Origin: an uncultured Pseudomonadales bacterium
Lineage (GTDB): Bacteria > Pseudomonadota > Gammaproteobacteria > Pseudomonadales > Azotimanducaceae
Assembly: GCA_943787425.1 (NCBI GenBank)
Contig: CALSMJ010000003.1
Span: 434,001 to 498,000 of the forward strand
DNA length: 64,000 bases
Direction: 5' to 3'
Both the position numbers and the translations under genes were made by a program. This document shows positions 36,163-44,781 of the stretch, piece after piece; within the stretch, counting starts at the first letter, position 1; each line of letters begins with the position of its first letter. Under the pieces are notes generated by a model. The model was not told the origin of the DNA. It saw only the letters and a program-made list of their open reading frames with translations, and searched no databases.

Positions 36163-36600
36163 ATGAGCGCGCAAAAAGAGATTACGGATCTGATGAATCT
36201 TTATTGTACGGCAATTGATTCGGGTGATCTGAAAACCTTTGGCAGGCTTTTCGCAAACGCCACGTGGATTGCGGAAGGGCGAGTGCCAGGCCCCGAATCA
36301 ATGAACAATATGATTTTGTATGAGGATGGAACCCCGCGGACAAAACACGTCATTACGAATCTCACGCTGGATATTGATGAAGCAGCAGGCAGGGCCAGTG
36401 GCCATTGCTATGTAACGGTTTACCAACAAACGCCAGAGTTTCCGCTGCAAGCAATTTTTGTTGGGGAATACTTCGATACGTTCTTGCACGCCGCACAAGG
36501 CTGGGCCTTTTCCCAGCGCGAAATTCGTAACTCACTGATTGGTGACATGCGCGCGCATCTTAAGATCCCATCACTCACCATCCCGGGGGCTGTGCCCTGA
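36163..36600 (+). CDS. SnoaL/NTF2-like family protein
   Basis: 145-residue protein of the SnoaL-like NTF2 fold: ITDLMNLYCTAIDSGDLKTFG and RLFANATWIAEGRVPG form the helical opening and first strand, then TKHVITNLTLDID, GHCYVTVYQQ and WAFSQREIRNSLIGDM. Members bind or isomerise steroid- or polyketide-like small molecules or serve as ring-hydroxylating dioxygenase small-subunit relatives; active-site Asp/His cannot be assigned safely. No signal peptide. It lies 240 bases after the PhyH gene in the same direction, so a loose functional link is possible. Confidence 0.75.
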   Translation: MSAQKEITDLMNLYCTAIDSGDLKTFGRLFANATWIAEGRVPGPESMNNMILYEDGTPRTKHVITNLTLDIDEAAGRASGHCYVTVYQQTPEFPLQAIFVGEYFDTFLHAAQGWAFSQREIRNSLIGDMRAHLKIPSLTIPGAVP

Positions 36601-36994
36601 TGGATCAAAAGGCCATTGCTTAAAAACTCGTGAGCTTGCTGCGTTAAAAGACCTGAGCGCTGACGCTAATTTCCAAGGCCTTAGCCATAATCGTTTCAGT
36701 TAAGAAAGCGGGAACGTGTACTTTGTTTTAAGGACAGATCCTGGGTGTTGTAGCGAGCGGAACGATCCCCTAAAGCTGGAGACCATGATTGGCGGATCGA
36801 CCGTGGGGCAACCGAAAAGTGGAACGCTTGTAAGGTATTCTTTGCGAACTGATCGCGATGAACGCCCGAATCAAGCGCTGGAGTGCGTCTTTGCGCCGCT
36901 GAGCCTAAACGTCATACCATTTTGGGTTAGGGGAAGGCGCGGCTAGTTGGCCAGCAGCGTCGGCAGACAGGTGAGAGGCCTGCCGACGCGAGGC
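36601..36994. other. Gene-free stretch with a strong hairpin (36957-36989)
   Basis: No gene recognised. GCGTCGGCAG (36957-36966) pairs perfectly with CTGCCGACGC (36980-36989), a ten-base stem with a 13-base loop. It lies between two convergent genes, six bases past the end of the lipoprotein gene at 36995. It has no U-run on either strand but may act as an mRNA 3' end stabiliser or attenuated terminator. Confidence 0.45.
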
Positions 36995-37783
36995 TTATCC
37001 TCTTATTGTTTGGCCTGTAAAATCATAATTTTGACAAGTCGAGATCGCCGCGACTTGTGCTGCAAGCGGCGATTGACCAAAGTCCGTCACGCCGGTCGTT
37101 TGTTCATCAAGATCAGCCCAAAGGTGTAACCAAACGAAGTCGGAGGACGCCTCGGATTCGAACTGAGGGTCTAGATCAACATACCAGTAGCCTGTAGGCC
37201 CCTTGTCGCGCTCATAGGCATCGATCCAGGCATGGTAAGCCGTTTGAAACTGCGCCAAGTCATCCTGTGAATAACCATCATTGAAGTTACAGAACGCGTA
37301 CTGCGCCCTGAAGGATTGACTGTCTGATTCGGCGCTGGCCGGACGTTGAACGGTGGGCGCAAAGGCGTAGGCATGCTCTTCTGAATAGGTTAGCAACTCA
37401 CTGGTCATGGCTTGCCATTGCGATTCTTGATTTTGCTGCCAATATTGCCAGCCAGCGTTTCGAGCTTCCATCGAGTCCCATAAAATCGACCACATAAAGT
37501 CCAGGTCCTCGTTGGGTTGGTCTGCCATTAGGATATTGGCAAACTGGATTTGGTACTCACCTTGATCGATCAAGGCGTTCCACTGGTCAATCGCCGCGTT
37601 CAAAGCATCTTCGGAAAAATTGGGGCCTTTCTTGTGCCAGACATATTCGATGACGGGCTGTGTTTGGGCATTAGATTCGGAAACGTCATTGGCAACGGTT
37701 GTCATGGGTTCTTGGTTGGTTTGATTTTCGCTGCAACTGCTCAATAGTGAGATCAGCGACAGTAGAACAAAAAGATGCTTCAT
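36995..37783 (-). CDS. Lipoprotein with a duplicated domain, function unknown
   Basis: ATG at 37783 follows AGGAGCG and starts a short lipoprotein signal, MKHLFVLLSLISLLSSCSEN, with the lipidated Cys at about residue 17. The mature part holds two related units of about 100 residues: WHKKGPNFSEDALNAAIDQW ... DFMWSILWDS and FCNFNDGYSQDDLAQFQTAY ... DFVWLHLWAD. Each has an aromatic-rich opening, a helix and a W-x-x-L-W-x-D motif. Similar duplicated envelope proteins occur in marine bacteria, but I know of no function. A conserved ferredoxin-like (dabb/ABM) fold is possible. It stands alone. Confidence 0.7.
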   Translation of the reverse strand: MKHLFVLLSLISLLSSCSENQTNQEPMTTVANDVSESNAQTQPVIEYVWHKKGPNFSEDALNAAIDQWNALIDQGEYQIQFANILMADQPNEDLDFMWSILWDSMEARNAGWQYWQQNQESQWQAMTSELLTYSEEHAYAFAPTVQRPASAESDSQSFRAQYAFCNFNDGYSQDDLAQFQTAYHAWIDAYERDKGPTGYWYVDLDPQFESEASSDFVWLHLWADLDEQTTGVTDFGQSPLAAQVAAISTCQNYDFTGQTIRG

Positions 37784-38078
37784 AATGGAACGCTCCTGCA
37801 GTGGATAGGGATGGCGAGCGAAGTTTTCGACTCGCCTACTAAACGTACAAAAGGGAATGTCTTGCAGCAAGGATCGTTCGATTTTGGTCTTTAATCGAGC
37901 AATGCTGATCGCTGGCTCATTTTCAAGGCGTTCAGCGCTTGGGCCAGAACCGAAAATTATCCATCTGGCGCGTCTCAGCCGGTGAGCTGGTCATGGCAGC
38001 AGTCTCGGGGTCGATCGGAGATTTGTTTTTCGCGCGCCACGATAATGCCGAGCACCACAAAGGCGCTGCCTAGTCCAA

Positions 38079-38113
38079 GCTGTTCTAACCTAGGCTGTTC
38101 TAACCTAGGCTGT
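38079..38113. repeat. 15-base tandem repeat over a stop codon
   Basis: GCTGTTCTAACCTAG occurs twice in direct tandem (38079-38093 and 38094-38108), followed by a partial GCTGT. The second unit contains the TAG (minus strand, 38107-38105) that ends the FAD-subunit gene. The duplication therefore made a second copy of the gene's last codons downstream of the stop, probably by slippage. The rest of the 320-base gap 37784-38104 shows nothing. Confidence 0.6.
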
Positions 38114-38902
38114 TAATGCCTCAACGCCACGTTGAATGAGGACTTTACAGAGATGCGCCCGATATTCCGCACTGGCGTGCATATCCGTGTTCAGCGTCTC
38201 GGCAGACAAGGTCACCGCCTCGATTGCGGACACGCTGAAATCAGCGGTTAAGGCTGTCTCAAAGGTGGCGGCCCTGAAGACACTGGCAGCAGCACCGGTG
38301 ATTGCAATGCGCGTCTCGCCGGCTGTCCGCGTGAGCATGACCCCAACCATGGCATACCGCGAGGCCGGGTTCGGAAATTTAAGATAGACGGCCTGATCGA
38401 CCTGGGGAAAGTGAATCGCCTGGATGATTTCATCCGGTTCTAACGCGGTTTCAAACATGGCTTTAAAGAATGTATCGGACGGAATCGTTCGGCGATCCGT
38501 TACGATCTGGGCCCCTAAGCCGAGTGCGGCGGCAGGATAGTCCGCTGCGGGATCGTTATTTGCCAAAGACCCCCCGATGGTGCCGCGATATCGAACTTGG
38601 CGGTCACCGATGCCGCCGGCCAAGTTTGCGAGCGCCGCGCAATGTTCTTGCACAAGGCTCGACGCTGCGACCTTGGCGTGGGTTGCCATGGCGCCAATTT
38701 GCAAAGTGTCGCCGACCAGGGTGATGGCGTCTAAACCCGGGATTGTTGCCAAGTCGATGACATCTGATGGCGCACTTAAACGCTGTTTCATCGTGGGAAT
38801 CAGGGTGTGCCCGCCCGCGATGTAGGCGGGTTCATCCGATGCGTTGAAGAGATCTAAGGCTGTGGATAATTTGTCAGCTTTATGAACTTTAAACTGATAC
38901 AT
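38105..38902 (-). CDS. coxM: FAD-binding medium subunit of a xanthine dehydrogenase/CO dehydrogenase-like hydroxylase
   Basis: Medium subunit (CoxM/CutM type) of a molybdenum hydroxylase, passing electrons through FAD. Landmarks: YIAGGHTLIPTMKQRL (first FAD loop, residues 30-45), LQIGAMATHAKVA, GGIGDRQVRYRGTIGGSLAN (second FAD loop, about 93-112) and ADYPAAALGLGA. Length 265 is normal. It is the last gene of the operon coxG-S-L-M on the minus strand, ten bases after the large-subunit gene. The symbol marks family position only, since the complex is of the form II type whose substrate is often not CO. Confidence 0.85.
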   Translation of the reverse strand: MYQFKVHKADKLSTALDLFNASDEPAYIAGGHTLIPTMKQRLSAPSDVIDLATIPGLDAITLVGDTLQIGAMATHAKVAASSLVQEHCAALANLAGGIGDRQVRYRGTIGGSLANNDPAADYPAAALGLGAQIVTDRRTIPSDTFFKAMFETALEPDEIIQAIHFPQVDQAVYLKFPNPASRYAMVGVMLTRTAGETRIAITGAAASVFRAATFETALTADFSVSAIEAVTLSAETLNTDMHASAEYRAHLCKVLIQRGVEALTA

Positions 38903-38912
38903 GGCAGTCCCC

Positions 38913-41276
38913 TTAAGCAGTTTTTAGTGTTCGCATGGTTTGGACGGCGCGCCAAACTTTTTCGGACGTTGCGGGCATATCGACCTCAATGCCGCCAAGG
39001 GCATGCGTGATTGCATTCATGACCGCAGGGGGTGATCCAATCGCGCCAGCCTCACCGCAACCTTTAGCGCCAACCGGATTGTGGGTACAGGGTGTGCAGG
39101 TCATGCCCACCTTAAAATCTGGGAAATTGTCGGCGCGCGGCATACAGTAATCCATGTAGGAACCTGTAATGAGCTGGCCGGTGTCGTCATAGACTGCTTG
39201 TTCAAGCAGCGCTTGGCCAATGCCTTGGGCTAAGCCGCCATGAACCTGACCCTCAACGATCATAGGATTAATGATCGTGCCAAAGTCATCAACCGCCACA
39301 AACTGAACAACTTCGACAACGCCGGTATCCGGATCAATTTCCACCTCGCAAATATGGGTGCCTGCGGGGTAGGTGAAATTCAGCGGGTCATAAAATGCTT
39401 TCTCAGCAAGGCCAGGCTCAAGTTCATCCGACGGGTAGTCATGATTCACGTAGGCGGCAAAGGCAATTTCTTGAAAGGTCTTGGATTCATTGCTGTCCAG
39501 CATCTTAAATACCGGGGCATCAAAATCGATATTATCAACGTCTGTGCGCAAGAGATGGGCTGCAATTTTTCGGCCTTTCTCAACGACTTTATCGGCCGCA
39601 ACCGATAAGGCCGAACCGCCGACAGCAAGAGATCTCGACCCGTAGGTTCCCAGGCCAAAATCAAGCTTGCCGGTATCGCCGTGGACGACCTCGACATCTT
39701 CAATGGGTAGTCCTAAGCGATCTGCAACCAATTGAGCAAAGGTCGTCTCATGACCCTGGCCGTGACTGTGGCTGCCGGTGAGTACCGTCACGGATCCGGT
39801 TGGATTGACTCGAACCTCGCCAGACTCCCAAAGACCGACGCCGGCGCCCAGTGCGCCGGCAACTTGACTGGGGGCCAAGCCACAGGCTTCGATATAACAT
39901 GAAAGACCAATCCCCCGCAGTTTGCCGCGCGAAGCTGCTTCTGCTTGACGCGTTGCAAACGTGTCATAGTCCGCCATTTCTAGGGCTTTGCTCAGGCTGG
40001 CCTCATAATCACCCGTGTCGTATTCGAGCGCGACGGGTGTCTGATAGGGAAACTGGTCTCGGCCGATGAAGTTCCGGCGCCGCAGTTCTGCTGGATCAAG
40101 CCCCATCTCTGCGGCTGCCTTCTCAACAATACGCTCAACCAAATAAGTGGCTTCCGGTCGCCCGGCGCCGCGATAGGCGTCAACCGGTGCGGTGTTGGTA
40201 AAGACCGAGTCGACCTCAACGTAAATTGCGGGCGTGCGGTACTGACCGGCGAGTAATGTGCCATATAAGTAGGTCGGTACGGCGGACGCAAACGTTGAAA
40301 GGTAGGCGCCCATATTCGCGATGGTTTTAACTTTGAGTGCGAGAAACTCCCCCTCTGCTGATAGGGCCAATTGTGCTTCACTGACGTGGTCGCGACCATG
40401 AGCATCGGTCAAGAAGGACTCGCTTCGCTCTGCCGTCCATTTAATCGTCAAACCCAATTTTTTCGCGGCCCAAGCCAGCGCTGTTTCCTCGGAATAGATA
40501 AAGATTTTTGAGCCAAAGCCGCCGCCAACATCCGGGGCAATCACGCGGAGCTTGTGCTCTGGCGCGATTTGGACGAAGGCCGTCATGATGAGCCGAACCA
40601 GGTGCGGGTTTTGACTGGTTGTATGCAGAATGATTTCATCGGTACCACTGTTATACTCCGCCAAAGCGGCTCTGGGTTCGATGGCGTTCGGGATCAGTCG
40701 ATTATTCGTTAGCTGCAGGGTTGTAATATGTGCTGCCGCCGCAAGCCCAGCATCGGTTGCCGCTTCATCGCCGAGTTCCCATTCGTAACACACGTTATTG
40801 GGCACGGCTTCATATAACGTTTCGGCTTGACTGGCGGTCGCCGGATTGACGACGGCGGTTAAGGGCTCAAAATCGACCATCACCATTTCAGCGGCATTTT
40901 TTGCCTCAAGTTGCGTTTCAGCGATGACGAGCGCGACGGGTTCACCGAGATAATTAACACGGTCTGCCGCCAGTACCGGATGATGGGGTTGCCGCATTTC
41001 TGAGCCATCTTTCGAGTGAATCATCCAACCGCAAGGCAACCCGCCCAAGCCGTCTTTGACGACCTCCTCGCCCGTGAGCACGGCGATCACGCCGGGCGCC
41101 GCTAGGGCTTCGCTGACATCAAAGCTTTTGATATCGGCTCGCGCGTAAGGGGACCGAACAAAGGCAGCATAGGTTACGCCAACAAGCTGTATATCATCGG
41201 TGTAGCGTCCTTTGCCCGACACGAACCGATGATCTTCTTTTCGTAAAACACGTTTTCCGATTAAGGATCCGCTCAT
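38913..41276 (-). CDS. coxL: Molybdopterin-binding large subunit, form II CoxL-like
   Basis: Large catalytic subunit of a xanthine dehydrogenase/CO dehydrogenase-type hydroxylase, about 787 residues. ATG at 41276 overlaps the TGA of the small-subunit gene (ATGA). Landmarks: GKRVLRKEDHRFVSGKGRYT at the N-terminus, APDVGGGFGSKIF (molybdopterin), and AYRGAGRPEA, the active-site loop of form II enzymes; the AYXCSFR loop of genuine form I CO dehydrogenase is absent. GQGHETTFAQLVADRLG and GAKGCGEAGAIGSPPA (with the catalytic Glu) complete the cofactor site. So it hydroxylates an unknown substrate, such as a purine, aldehyde or aromatic; CO oxidation is not supported. Confidence 0.9.
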   Translation of the reverse strand: MSGSLIGKRVLRKEDHRFVSGKGRYTDDIQLVGVTYAAFVRSPYARADIKSFDVSEALAAPGVIAVLTGEEVVKDGLGGLPCGWMIHSKDGSEMRQPHHPVLAADRVNYLGEPVALVIAETQLEAKNAAEMVMVDFEPLTAVVNPATASQAETLYEAVPNNVCYEWELGDEAATDAGLAAAAHITTLQLTNNRLIPNAIEPRAALAEYNSGTDEIILHTTSQNPHLVRLIMTAFVQIAPEHKLRVIAPDVGGGFGSKIFIYSEETALAWAAKKLGLTIKWTAERSESFLTDAHGRDHVSEAQLALSAEGEFLALKVKTIANMGAYLSTFASAVPTYLYGTLLAGQYRTPAIYVEVDSVFTNTAPVDAYRGAGRPEATYLVERIVEKAAAEMGLDPAELRRRNFIGRDQFPYQTPVALEYDTGDYEASLSKALEMADYDTFATRQAEAASRGKLRGIGLSCYIEACGLAPSQVAGALGAGVGLWESGEVRVNPTGSVTVLTGSHSHGQGHETTFAQLVADRLGLPIEDVEVVHGDTGKLDFGLGTYGSRSLAVGGSALSVAADKVVEKGRKIAAHLLRTDVDNIDFDAPVFKMLDSNESKTFQEIAFAAYVNHDYPSDELEPGLAEKAFYDPLNFTYPAGTHICEVEIDPDTGVVEVVQFVAVDDFGTIINPMIVEGQVHGGLAQGIGQALLEQAVYDDTGQLITGSYMDYCMPRADNFPDFKVGMTCTPCTHNPVGAKGCGEAGAIGSPPAVMNAITHALGGIEVDMPATSEKVWRAVQTMRTLKTA

Positions 41277-41749
41277 GATGATTGCTCCTGCATTTCGGAT
41301 GCGCCTTGCATGACGGCCGCGACAATATTTTGATAGCCCGTACAGCGGCAAATGTTCCCAGACAGAGCCTCTCGAATTGCAGAGGGCTCTAATGCACAAC
41401 CTTTGTTGACCAAATCGACAGCTGACATGATCATGCCTGGGGTGCAAAACCCGCACTGTAAACCATGGCAGGCCTTGAAGGCCTCTTGCATTGGATGGCT
41501 GGCTTCGTTCTCGGCCAAGCCTTCTATGGTCATGACGTCTGATCCATCAGAACGCACGGCGAGCACGGTACAGGCCTTAACGGCGCAACCGTCGACGTGG
41601 ATCGTGCAAGCACCACACTGCGTGGTATCACAACCAACGTGGGTGCCGGTTAAGTGGAGTTGATCACGCAGGACCTCAACCAAGGTTGCGTTCGGTAAGC
41701 AATGCAATGTGCGTTTTCGTCCGTTAATCTTAAGTTCGATGGTTTCCAA
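41273..41749 (-). CDS. coxS: [2Fe-2S] small subunit of the molybdenum hydroxylase
   Basis: Small iron-sulfur subunit, 158 residues. The plant-type ferredoxin cluster is in CDTTQCGACTIHVDGCAVKAC and the second cluster in LQCGFCTPGMIMS with NICRCTGYQNI; all eight cysteine ligands are present. TTG at 41749, placed after AAGGAGAAGCGGA, is the best start, giving METIELKINGRKRTL. Its TGA overlaps the start of the large-subunit gene by four bases. It transfers electrons from the molybdenum centre towards FAD in the medium subunit. Confidence 0.9.
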   Translation of the reverse strand: METIELKINGRKRTLHCLPNATLVEVLRDQLHLTGTHVGCDTTQCGACTIHVDGCAVKACTVLAVRSDGSDVMTIEGLAENEASHPMQEAFKACHGLQCGFCTPGMIMSAVDLVNKGCALEPSAIREALSGNICRCTGYQNIVAAVMQGASEMQEQSS

Positions 41750-41897
41750 TCCGCTTCTCCTTGATTCTCGATCAGTGCCAGCCCAGGACGTATCTAAAGT
41801 GTGGACGCCGCCTAAAACGGCACTCGATGACTTCTTTTAGCACCGTGATCAACGCGCCGCAACCTCGGCAATGAACCCGCGTGACCGATCGATTGGG

Positions 41898-42392
41898 TTA
41901 GGGTTCTTTGATTGTTTCGATAACGAGGTCTAAGGTTTCATCATCGCAGAGGCGTCGGACAAACTGAGTAAAAAAATCTTGCGCCATTTTGCGAGCGGCG
42001 CCCTGGATCAAGCGGCCACCCAGTTGTGCAATTTTTCCGCCGACCGTGGCAGTAACGCTGTAAGTCAGTAGGGTAGCAGGCAGGCCCGCCTCGGTTATCG
42101 CGTTGAGCGAAACCTTTGCACCGCCTTTCGCAAAGCCGGCGACGCCGCCTTTTCCTTCCCCGGCGATTTCGTAGGAGAAGGGTGGGTTTAGATTTTGAAG
42201 CGCAATGGATCCATTAAAAGTTGCTCTAACGGGACCAATTTTTGCTGAAACCGTCATATCAAAGGCGTTGTCGCCCACTTGCTCGAAGCGCTGGCAGCCA
42301 GGGAGGCTACCCTGCAGCATGTTAGGGTCGTTTAATGCGAGCCAGACCGCGTCGACGGCGCGGGGTATCACCAATTGTTGCTCTAGTTCCAT
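41898..42392 (-). CDS. coxG: CoxG-like SRPBCC protein
   Basis: Carbon monoxide dehydrogenase subunit G family (SRPBCC/START-like fold), 164 residues: VIPRAVDAVWLALNDPNMLQ, GSLPGCQRFE, MTVSAKIGPVRATFNG and LTYSVTATVGGKIAQLGGRL are the family signature. CoxG proteins are thought to recruit or mature the enzyme at the membrane. It is the promoter-proximal gene of the minus-strand operon, about 150 bases before the small-subunit gene. The maturation genes coxD, coxE and coxF are not in the window. Confidence 0.88.
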   Translation of the reverse strand: MELEQQLVIPRAVDAVWLALNDPNMLQGSLPGCQRFEQVGDNAFDMTVSAKIGPVRATFNGSIALQNLNPPFSYEIAGEGKGGVAGFAKGGAKVSLNAITEAGLPATLLTYSVTATVGGKIAQLGGRLIQGAARKMAQDFFTQFVRRLCDDETLDLVIETIKEP

Positions 42393-42629
42393 AAAAACTC
42401 GCTTAATTTCTGATAAAAAATTCTAACTTGTGCTCGAGGCAGGTATCAACTGATGTACTTTCGCGCGGATGAACGTCAATGATGTGTTTTCAAGCGCAGA
42501 CATCTTGAATGTCGGTTACCCAGCGACGCTCTCAAGCCGTGCAGCGCGCTTCAATGCCGCTCGGTTGCGCGTCGTAGGATGAGTCGGCAGAGAAAGGGTG
42601 TTAGGAAATGAGCGTGAACGCACCCCCCC

Positions 42630-42935
42630 CTAGGCTAGGTTCAAATAACCGATTGCCAATATCAATGCTAATACGACAAAGACAAGAAACTCGCGGCCGG
42701 CGCGACGATGATGCTGAGCGCGCCGCTGGATGGTTTCGTTTGCAATACCCTTTAACAATTTTTCGTTTTTAGGCGATACGAAAACAATCGGTATTATTAA
42801 CCATTTGGGCGATCCGAGTTGTTGCCAAATTTGGGGCTCAAGGATTTTGACGGATTGGTAATATTGGTACTCTGCAAGCCCCGAGCGGAGCATGAGAGCA
42901 AACCAGATTAGCAGCATTAGGGCGGTGATTAACAT
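42630..42935 (-). CDS. Small two-helix membrane protein, UspB-like layout
   Basis: 101 residues with hydrophobic segments at both ends (ITALMLLIWFALML at about 3-16 and FLVFVVLALILAIGYL at about 83-98) and a basic middle (NETIQRRAQHHRRAGREF). This layout, length and basic final third resemble universal stress protein B (UspB) of Enterobacteria, but I see no decisive signature. It stands alone between coxG and the glutathione synthetase gene. The family assignment is a guess; it is at least a plausible small inner-membrane protein. Confidence 0.5.
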   Translation of the reverse strand: MLITALMLLIWFALMLRSGLAEYQYYQSVKILEPQIWQQLGSPKWLIIPIVFVSPKNEKLLKGIANETIQRRAQHHRRAGREFLVFVVLALILAIGYLNLA

Positions 42936-43036
42936 AGGCGGACAGGGTTATTGCGAAGCGCGGTTCGACAATAGCGATGTTGGCCTCTGAGGGTCAATGG
43001 TTATCAACACTTAGGTTATCAACGCTCAAAAATCCG

Positions 43037-44482
43037 CTAAACGACGTACAGAGAATCGAGTGCGCCAAAACCACTGTGAATGCCCGATTCGGTTGCCGAT
43101 GGGGGTTTGGATCGGACCAGATAACCCAGACGGTCACTGCGTCGATCGACGCCTGGAAGCGCTGTTTGGCCAAGATGCGCTGTAAAAACGCCGATTTCGC
43201 TGACGAGATTGTCAAATTGTTGTGCTTTCCCAGCCCTAATGATGAGCGTCGGCTGCGCCCGCCCAGCTGGCCTCAAGCGCTGCATCAGCGTCCAAGCATT
43301 GTACTGCGCCGGCTTGAGCTGCTTTAGATGATCGACAATGGCCTCATCGAACAAACAATGTCCACCGCCCTCTCCTTGATTCTTAAGCACCCAATCGGAA
43401 CTGCTTGCAGTGTCTTGGAGCCATTCGAGACTGGTCGCCTCAACCGTCTGCATTGGCGTCATGATATCCGCGAGCGCCATACTTTCTGACGGTGTAAAGC
43501 CCAGGTCCGAGAAACGCGTCAGGCTATCCTGAGTGAGGTAGAGCTGCATTTTCTTACTGGTTGCGAGCTGCTGGGCAACCGTTGCATTCAAGGCAACTCG
43601 GTGACCCTCTATGAAGACTCGAGTTTTGCACAGGGCGTCGCAGCATCGTCGCTCGTCTAAATCGGCGGCAATATAGTCTTGATAACGATAACCGGCTCGG
43701 AGGTAGACGGCGTGAATGGTGCCGCAGCCGTTTAGAGTCAGGCGATGATTTGGGCCGCTTGATAATTGTTGATTGAGTTGTCGGAAAGTCCGGCGATAGG
43801 TTTTTAAGCCAAGCGTGGTTAACTGATGCTCGAGAAGGCGTTGATCGAACACATTGTCTTCGTGTTCTTGAACAATCATCAGAAATCCTGGGTCGCTGGT
43901 ATCGTCCAGTTCTTTAGCGACTGCCCTTGCTGCCGTTGCGATCGTGTTGGCCAGATTCTCGGTGGCGGGGTTGGTGATCAGCGTGCCGGTCTCTTGGCTT
44001 AGGAATTGATTAAATTCGGCTGGCCAGCGACCTTTGAGATAATCATGAAGCTTGCCCACCTGCTCACCAAATGGCGCCATCCCGGCCGCAATGCTGTTGC
44101 ACTCTACTAATTTGGGTCCGAATTCGGCATCGACCATAAAATCACTGCGCTGCAGCAGCAGCGGCACGCAGATAGGATCATTGCCCGCGCCGTATAATTG
44201 ACGATGCATGGCAAGGAGTTCTGAAAAAAACGGATCTGAGTCCTGAAGGGATTGATGCACCGCTTGGATTAAGTCGCTGCGACTCGCCACGGTTTGCGTG
44301 AGGCGGCCCAACAGCGGACTGATGGTGTCCAGTTGAGATAATGTCGATGCGGGTATTTCGCTTGGCGTGAAGGTGAACGGCACCTGCGTGCGTTGCTCTG
44401 AGTCGGCTTGAAAGCAAAGGTCAAGCTGGTTTGCCTTCGCAATCGCATCCTCTACGACCTTGCCTGCCATTTCTTTCAGCAT
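43037..44482 (-). CDS. Eukaryotic-type glutathione synthetase
   Basis: ATP-dependent ligase of the eukaryotic glutathione synthase family (PF03917), 481 residues, close to the human enzyme in length and unlike the about 315-residue bacterial GshB. Blocks match in order: LLLQRSDFMVD with KLVECNSIAAG (human RSDYM and IEINTIS), QEHEDNVFDQRLLEHQL (human NIFDQRAIENEL), AVYLRAGYRYQDY, ATSKKMQLYL (human GTKKVQQEL), the glycine-rich ATP loop WVLKNQGEGGGHCLF (human VLKPQREGGGNN), SEIGVFTAH and GALDSLYVV. It would join gamma-glutamylcysteine and glycine. No gshA is in the window. A GST is encoded at 55499. Horizontal origin from a eukaryote or ancient paralogue is inference. Confidence 0.88.
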   Translation of the reverse strand: MLKEMAGKVVEDAIAKANQLDLCFQADSEQRTQVPFTFTPSEIPASTLSQLDTISPLLGRLTQTVASRSDLIQAVHQSLQDSDPFFSELLAMHRQLYGAGNDPICVPLLLQRSDFMVDAEFGPKLVECNSIAAGMAPFGEQVGKLHDYLKGRWPAEFNQFLSQETGTLITNPATENLANTIATAARAVAKELDDTSDPGFLMIVQEHEDNVFDQRLLEHQLTTLGLKTYRRTFRQLNQQLSSGPNHRLTLNGCGTIHAVYLRAGYRYQDYIAADLDERRCCDALCKTRVFIEGHRVALNATVAQQLATSKKMQLYLTQDSLTRFSDLGFTPSESMALADIMTPMQTVEATSLEWLQDTASSSDWVLKNQGEGGGHCLFDEAIVDHLKQLKPAQYNAWTLMQRLRPAGRAQPTLIIRAGKAQQFDNLVSEIGVFTAHLGQTALPGVDRRSDRLGYLVRSKPPSATESGIHSGFGALDSLYVV

Positions 44483-44781
44483 TGAACGCGCCTCTTTGAC
44501 GTCTGATTAGGGAGTTTAGAATGTTTAGCGAAAAGCACCAACGAAGTCGCATCCATTGTTAGGCAAAGCTGGCTTCATGAGCCGTTGTGCGGCACCTTTG
44601 GTGCCGATAAAAATACGGCGTCCTGGTGGTATGGTTTAAACCCTGCCTCATCGTCGTTGGCGTATAAAACCGATTGATGCCACAGAGTTTTAACTTTGGA
44701 TAACGTGGTCTTGAAAAAAACGACCCAGGTGGTTCTTGAAAACACCCAAGCGCTGAAAGGCTCTCGCGGCCAACGCGGCGC

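Noticed and set aside
36783-36800. ACCATGATTGGC shared with 20283-20294 as a third copy of the intergenic element
   Set aside because: A shared 12-mer is expected by chance in 64 kb, and the diagnostic blocks of the element are absent here.
38913-41276. True CO dehydrogenase (form I CoxL)
   Set aside because: The active-site loop is AYRGAGR, not AYXCSFR; CO oxidation is not supported.
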